From Comamonadaceae bacterium (GTDB lineage: Bacteria > Pseudomonadota > Gammaproteobacteria > Burkholderiales > Burkholderiaceae): a stretch of 8,157 bases of DNA. Of the stretch, positions 6,386 to 8,157 are shown one piece after another (positions within the stretch are counted from its first letter, which is position 1; each line of letters starts with the position of its first letter). The notes beneath the pieces were generated by a model, which ran no database searches, was not told the DNA's origin, and saw nothing but the letters and a program-made list of their open reading frames with translations. The position numbers and the translations under genes are program-made. Location: assembly GCA_947374535.1 (NCBI GenBank), contig CANCCJ010000116.1, forward strand, positions 1 to 8,157. The letters run 5' to 3'.

Positions 6386-8157
6386 ATGAAATTTCGAGTC
6401 ATTGTGTCATTGTTTGTTAGCGTTTTTGTGACGTTGGCTGCAGTTCAACCCAGCCTAGCTACGCCCTCGGGCAATAACGCCCAAGCCGATGCGGTCATCA
6501 CGGACATGGCGCAAGCCTTCAAACGCGGCGACCGCAAACGCCTCACCGCGCTGCTGCCCCAAGCCAAAGGCCACTTGCTAGAACCATGGGCTGCATATTG
6601 GGAGCTGAAAGCCCGTTTGGACGAAGCCTCTTCGCAAGAAGTACGCGCCTTCTTCACCCGCTACCCCGCCACCTACCAAGAAGACCGCCTGCGCAACGAC
6701 TGGCTGCTGCTCTTGGGCCAGCGCCGCGACTGGACCACCCTCAGTGACGAGCACCCCCACTACCGCATGCGCGATGACCGCGAACTGCGCTGCTACTTTT
6801 TGACGGTTGAGCTACTGGAAAAAGGCGCACAGGCCAGTGCATCGATTGCTGACGAAGTGCGTAAAAACTGGATGGGTATGCGCGAAGCCGACGACGGCTG
6901 CACCTTGGCCGCCGACCGCCTGTACTTCACCAAACAATTCACAGCCCTCGACATTTGGCGCAAAGCCCGCCTGATGGTCGAACACAACCGCCCACGCACC
7001 GCACGCAATGCGGTGCAAATCGTGGCCCCCGATGCGGCCAACGGGGTGCTCGACGCGATCAACAACGCTGAAAAATTCTTGGCCAAACACATCGCTGCAC
7101 CCCAAAAAGTGCGTCAGGAGTTGGTGGTCATGGCCTTGGTGAAAGTCGCCACCACCGACCCCGACAAAGCCGACAAGCTCATGCGCAACAAATGGCAGCC
7201 CTACCTCACCACCGAAGAGCGCCACTGGGTCTGGGGCGTGATAGGCCGCCAATCCGCCATGCGTTTGGATGACGATGCGCTGACGCACTTCGCCCGCGTG
7301 GCCCACGACAAAGACCTCAACGACGACATGCTGGGTTGGAAAGTGCGCGCCGCCTTGCGCGCTGGCAACACACCGAAATGGAACGTGGTGGAAAACGCCA
7401 TCAACGCCATGAGTGCCGAGGCACGCAAAGACCCCACATGGATTTATTGGCACGCGCGCGCGCTGCTAGCTCGCAAAAAAGTAACGCCACAAATTCAGCA
7501 AGAAGCCAATGCCATGCTGGAGGGCATTGCTGGCGTGCGCGGCTTTTACGAACAGCTCGCCCTCGAAGAACTGGGCCGCAAAGTCACCGTACCCGCACGT
7601 CCACCTGCGCCCACGGCAGAAGAAATCGACATCGCCCGCCGCAACCCATCGCTGCAACGCGCGCTCTACGCGATCGGCATGGGCTTGCGCTCTGAAGGTG
7701 TGCGCGAATGGAACTACGCCACCAACCTTGTGGACGCCCAAGGCAAAGCCGGCATGATGAGCGACCGCGAGCTGTTGGCCGCCGCGCAACTCGCCTGCGA
7801 CAACCAAGTGTGGGACCGCTGCATCAACACCAGCGAACGCACACGTCTGGTCATGGATTTTGAGCAAAGGTTTCCCATGCCACACAAAGATGCGGTGATT
7901 GCGCGCGCCAAAGCCATCCACCTTGACCCCGCTTATGTGTACGGTCTCATCCGCCAGGAAAGCCGCTTCGTCACCGATGCGCGCTCTGGTGTGGGCGCCT
8001 CGGGCCTCATGCAAGTCATGCCCGCCACGGCCAAGTGGACCGCTCGCAAAATTGGCTTGGTCAGCTTCACGCCGGACCAAATCACCGATCGCGACACCAA
8101 CATTGCCATTGGCACGGGTTATTTGAAATTGGTCCTCGACAGCTTTGAGGGCTCGAT
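6386..8157 (+). CDS. Soluble lytic murein transglycosylase (Slt type), partial at right edge
   Basis: The frame from the ATG at 6386-6388 stays open for 590 codons to the edge, with no stop or frameshift in my translation. Residues 1-25 form a Sec signal peptide (basic MKFR, hydrophobic VIVSLFVSVFVTLAAV, likely cleavage after SLA at 25), so the protein is periplasmic. The long middle (about 30-500) is alpha-helical and Ala/Arg/Trp-rich, like the superhelical ring of Slt70. The C-terminal lysozyme-like domain shows YVYGLIRQESRF (516-527) with the catalytic-type acid Glu525, then GVGASGLMQVMPATA (532-546) and NIAIGTGYLKL (572-582). These enzymes cleave the MurNAc-GlcNAc bond of peptidoglycan to 1,6-anhydro-muropeptides. 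Compared with E. coli Slt70 (645 residues as precursor) perhaps 50-70 residues are missing beyond the edge. The ATG has only AGG two bases upstream as a possible Shine-Dalgarno. The promoter must overlap the divergent folate gene 13 nt away. Confidence 0.95.
   Translation, partial: MKFRVIVSLFVSVFVTLAAVQPSLATPSGNNAQADAVITDMAQAFKRGDRKRLTALLPQAKGHLLEPWAAYWELKARLDEASSQEVRAFFTRYPATYQEDRLRNDWLLLLGQRRDWTTLSDEHPHYRMRDDRELRCYFLTVELLEKGAQASASIADEVRKNWMGMREADDGCTLAADRLYFTKQFTALDIWRKARLMVEHNRPRTARNAVQIVAPDAANGVLDAINNAEKFLAKHIAAPQKVRQELVVMALVKVATTDPDKADKLMRNKWQPYLTTEERHWVWGVIGRQSAMRLDDDALTHFARVAHDKDLNDDMLGWKVRAALRAGNTPKWNVVENAINAMSAEARKDPTWIYWHARALLARKKVTPQIQQEANAMLEGIAGVRGFYEQLALEELGRKVTVPARPPAPTAEEIDIARRNPSLQRALYAIGMGLRSEGVREWNYATNLVDAQGKAGMMSDRELLAAAQLACDNQVWDRCINTSERTRLVMDFEQRFPMPHKDAVIARAKAIHLDPAYVYGLIRQESRFVTDARSGVGASGLMQVMPATAKWTARKIGLVSFTPDQITDRDTNIAIGTGYLKLVLDSFEGS

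Noticed and set aside
6812..8080. Two long minus-strand open frames (213 and 204 codons) opposite slt
   Set aside because: The plus-strand Slt frame is continuous with signal peptide and catalytic motifs; the antisense frames have His/Gly/Val-rich shadow composition.
1..8157. CRISPR array, tRNA or rRNA genes
   Set aside because: No regularly spaced repeats, cloverleaf-like sequences or rRNA stretches were seen on either strand by eye.

Overview
The window looks like a chromosomal segment of a betaproteobacterium, most likely Burkholderiales and probably Comamonadaceae (a Limnohabitans/Rhodoferax-like organism). This rests on protein sequence style (GlmS, GlmU, a DUF6279 lipoprotein, a Slt-type transglycosylase) and on the GC-rich third codon positions of the core genes. 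The genus is a guess from sequence alone.

Layout, left to right. Positions 1-470 (minus strand, running off the left edge) hold an AT-rich gene, about 36% GC by hand count, for a probable PD-(D/E)XK nuclease-fold protein. It has its own promoter-like region and a perfect 16-bp palindrome upstream. Positions 651-956 (minus) encode a 101-residue protein with a putative helix-turn-helix of about 47% GC in the part counted, starting 8 nt after the glmS stop. Then come glmS (965-2872, minus), an AT-rich divergent regulatory region (2873-3007), an Lrp/AsnC-family regulator (3008-3499, plus), glmU (3500-4897, minus), a DUF6279 lipoprotein (4896-5795, plus), a 5-formyltetrahydrofolate cyclo-ligase family gene (5797-6372, minus) and a soluble lytic murein transglycosylase (6386-8157, plus, cut by the right edge).

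Functionally the core is cell-envelope oriented. GlmS makes glucosamine-6-phosphate and GlmU makes UDP-N-acetylglucosamine, the precursor of peptidoglycan and lipid A. The Slt homologue cleaves peptidoglycan, and the DUF6279 protein is a predicted lipoprotein of unknown role. The Lrp-like gene lies between glmS and glmU, divergent from one and convergent with the other.

Two things stand out. From glmS to slt every gene alternates strand with almost no intergenic DNA: gaps of 0, 1 and 13 nt, plus glmU and lipoprotein start codons that overlap inside one CATG. In addition, accessory-looking AT-rich DNA follows the 3' end of glmS, the classical Tn7 attachment site and a known hotspot for cargo and defence genes. 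The partial nuclease-like gene and the small HTH protein there are the best candidates for something undescribed. Nothing visible proves that they form one system.
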